Shown here piece by piece: positions 63,087 to 64,000 of a stretch of DNA of 64,000 bases. Made by a program: the position numbers and the translations under genes. Positions within the stretch are counted from its first letter, which is position 1, and every line of letters begins with the position of its first letter. The DNA comes from Corynebacterium mustelae (GTDB taxonomy: Bacteria > Actinomycetota > Actinomycetes > Mycobacteriales > Mycobacteriaceae): contig NZ_CP011542.1 in NCBI RefSeq assembly GCF_001020985.1, positions 3,038,001 to 3,102,000 of the forward strand, given 5' to 3'. The notes beneath the pieces were generated by a model that did no database searches, had not been told where the DNA came from, and saw only the letters and a program-made list of their open reading frames with translations.

Positions 63087-63503
63087 CTAGAAAGGTATAG
63101 GGATTTCTGGTAGCGGAAGCCCTGGAATCCCCGGAAGCCCTGGGATTCCAGGAATGAACGGTTCCGGAGCAGGAGGCGGTTCCGGAGCAGGCAGTGGCGC
63201 TGGCTCCACGGGAGCTTGCGGCCGGACTGGATTCGGCTCTGGGTTTCGATTCTGCGGCACCTGAATCTCCGGTTCCGGGATCTCCGAACTTGAAGTCGAT
63301 GACGTCGTCGAAGGCGCGGTATAGGAAGCAGGTAGTCCGGGCAGTTGAGCGGCGGGCGGGGTGCGCTGTTCGAAATCTTGCATCTTTGCCCAGCCTGGTT
63401 CTTTACAGGCAGCAATCGACAGCACCAAACAAATTCCGGCGGTGGCAGTCAACACCCGGCGAATGGCCGTAGAGATCAAGGGAGTATCGTGCATGTTATC
63501 CAT
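63087..63503 (-). CDS. Proline-rich lipoprotein
   Basis: About 138 residues (or 135 from the second Met): signal peptide and lipobox LSIAAC, then a Ser/Thr stretch and a Pro/Glu-rich tail ending GIPGLPGIPGLPLPEIPIPF. Likely attached to the outer face of the membrane. No family recognised. It lies 7 bp downstream of the transglycosylase-like gene, so probably cotranscribed. Confidence 0.65.
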   Translation of the reverse strand: MDNMHDTPLISTAIRRVLTATAGICLVLSIAACKEPGWAKMQDFEQRTPPAAQLPGLPASYTAPSTTSSTSSSEIPEPEIQVPQNRNPEPNPVRPQAPVEPAPLPAPEPPPAPEPFIPGIPGLPGIPGLPLPEIPIPF

Positions 63504-63510
63504 CGTGTGC

Positions 63511-64000
63511 TTAACCTGCGCTTTGTGAGTATTCGTGAGCTTTGGCGTGTACCGCTTTAATGAAGTCGGGATTGGGGTTAATTAGCTTTATCCCATTATC
63601 CCAGGCGGTTGGGGTGTTCAGTGAGCCTTTGGCGCATAATTGGCGCGCAATGGCCAAGCTGGCGTCGTCGATGTTATCCGGTGACGCAACAGCGTCAGGT
63701 TGGACGCTTTCACCAAACTTGTTCCACGCCGTGGCTTTGATTTGCATCGGCCCCATTCCAACATCCCGGTTGGGGTCGTCGTCAAGCGAACCGCCGTCGG
63801 TATCAGCTACAGGATCATTGCCAATAACCTTCAAGTCGCGCAATTTTCTACTGGTGGTACCGTCATTTTCGACTGTAGCGCCAGCGATAAACCCGTGGTT
63901 ACTTGTCACGGAACCTATCGCGGCTAGGGTTTGCCAGCCAATATCGCACCCCGATTCACTCATGGTGACCGAAGCGTAGGCATACGCCTGCAGTGAGCGC
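63511..64000 (-). CDS. Lytic-transglycosylase-like protein, 5' end beyond window
   Basis: The open frame runs off the right edge; at least 162 residues are visible. Seen: GCDIGWQTLAAIGSVTSNHGF, where active SLT enzymes have LAxIGxVESxHG, and DVGMGPMQIKATAWNKFGE, DNIDDASLAIARQLCAKG, typical of the actinobacterial SLT-like fold. The catalytic Glu of VES is Thr here. The true start lies upstream of 64000; the ATG at 63963 is internal. A wall-lytic or wall-binding role is inferred. Confidence 0.7.
   Translation of the reverse strand, partial: RSLQAYAYASVTMSESGCDIGWQTLAAIGSVTSNHGFIAGATVENDGTTSRKLRDLKVIGNDPVADTDGGSLDDDPNRDVGMGPMQIKATAWNKFGESVQPDAVASPDNIDDASLAIARQLCAKGSLNTPTAWDNGIKLINPNPDFIKAVHAKAHEYSQSAG

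Noticed and set aside
63558-63575. GAAGTCGGGATT inside the transglycosylase-like gene as a further repeat element
   Set aside because: It lacks the GAGATT core and no inverted partner lies within 120 bp.

Overview
The window looks like a chromosomal segment of a mycolate-containing Corynebacterium, moderate in GC. The evidence is gene content and order. A hspR/dnaJ and grpE/dnaK chaperone locus lies next to an aldehyde dehydrogenase. A complete cysIXHDNYZ assimilatory sulfate operon has corynebacterial order. An arabinan/trehalose-mycolate block (AftD, NagZ/LpqI, DUF2613, TmaT, DUF3068, GT4, MtrP) matches the mycobacterial Rv0224c-Rv0237 neighbourhood from memory. There is also a C. diphtheriae-like mntABCD-mntR locus and an ESX-type EccC/EccD pair. 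The species cannot be named from this. No rRNA, CRISPR array, prophage or insertion sequence was seen, and there is one tRNA gene.

Layout. 1-1460: aldehyde dehydrogenase, 3' end cut by the window. 1.6-13.1 kb: heat-shock genes in two minus-strand blocks (dnaJ-hspR and dnaK-grpE), separated by about 7.3 kb. That interval holds a nisin-resistance-type S41 protease with its DUF2975/Xre partners, two tandem Excalibur proteins, a GDPD phosphodiesterase, an MFS transporter, two YbjN proteins and a GNAT enzyme. 13.2-17.3 kb: AI-2E-type permease, small hypothetical gene, PiT phosphate transporter. 17.3-23.6 kb: cys operon. 23.6-26 kb: McbR-like operators, a 106-bp duplication, a DUF559-like protein and a collapsed ferredoxin-NADP reductase. 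26-36 kb: membrane Fe-S reductase, aminotransferase, YibE/F protein, inactive-looking trypsin-like protein, dcd, tRNA-Gly(CCC), ASCH protein, Cys-less LMW-phosphatase homologue. 36-41 kb: secreted coiled-coil protein and VanW protein. 40-54.6 kb: cell-envelope glycan and mycolate genes with the manganese uptake operon embedded. 55-64 kb: type VII secretion EccC and EccD, a large tail-anchored Pro/Glu-rich protein, a Pro-rich lipoprotein and a lytic-transglycosylase-like protein cut by the window end.

Three features of the window are not explained by its genes. First, the 10-mer GTCGA(A/C)AAGC occurs 26 times on both strands, in coding sequence (several reading frames) and between genes, where about 0.2 would be expected by chance. 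Second, fourteen short (about 62-95 bp) elements with inverted ends (GAAGTCGGAGATT / AATCYCCGACTTC) sit only between genes. Third, several proteins keep a family fold but have lost key residues: the LMW phosphatase (Cys to Ser), the trypsin-like protein (Ser to Ala), the ferredoxin reductase (FAD-binding glycines) and the transglycosylase-like protein (Glu to Thr).

Functionally the window combines proteostasis under HspR (two HAIR-like operators), sulfur assimilation (three exact CAGAC-N6-GTCTA boxes), manganese homeostasis and construction of the arabinogalactan/mycolate envelope, with a type VII secretion core at its right end. All family assignments are from reading the sequence, without database searches.
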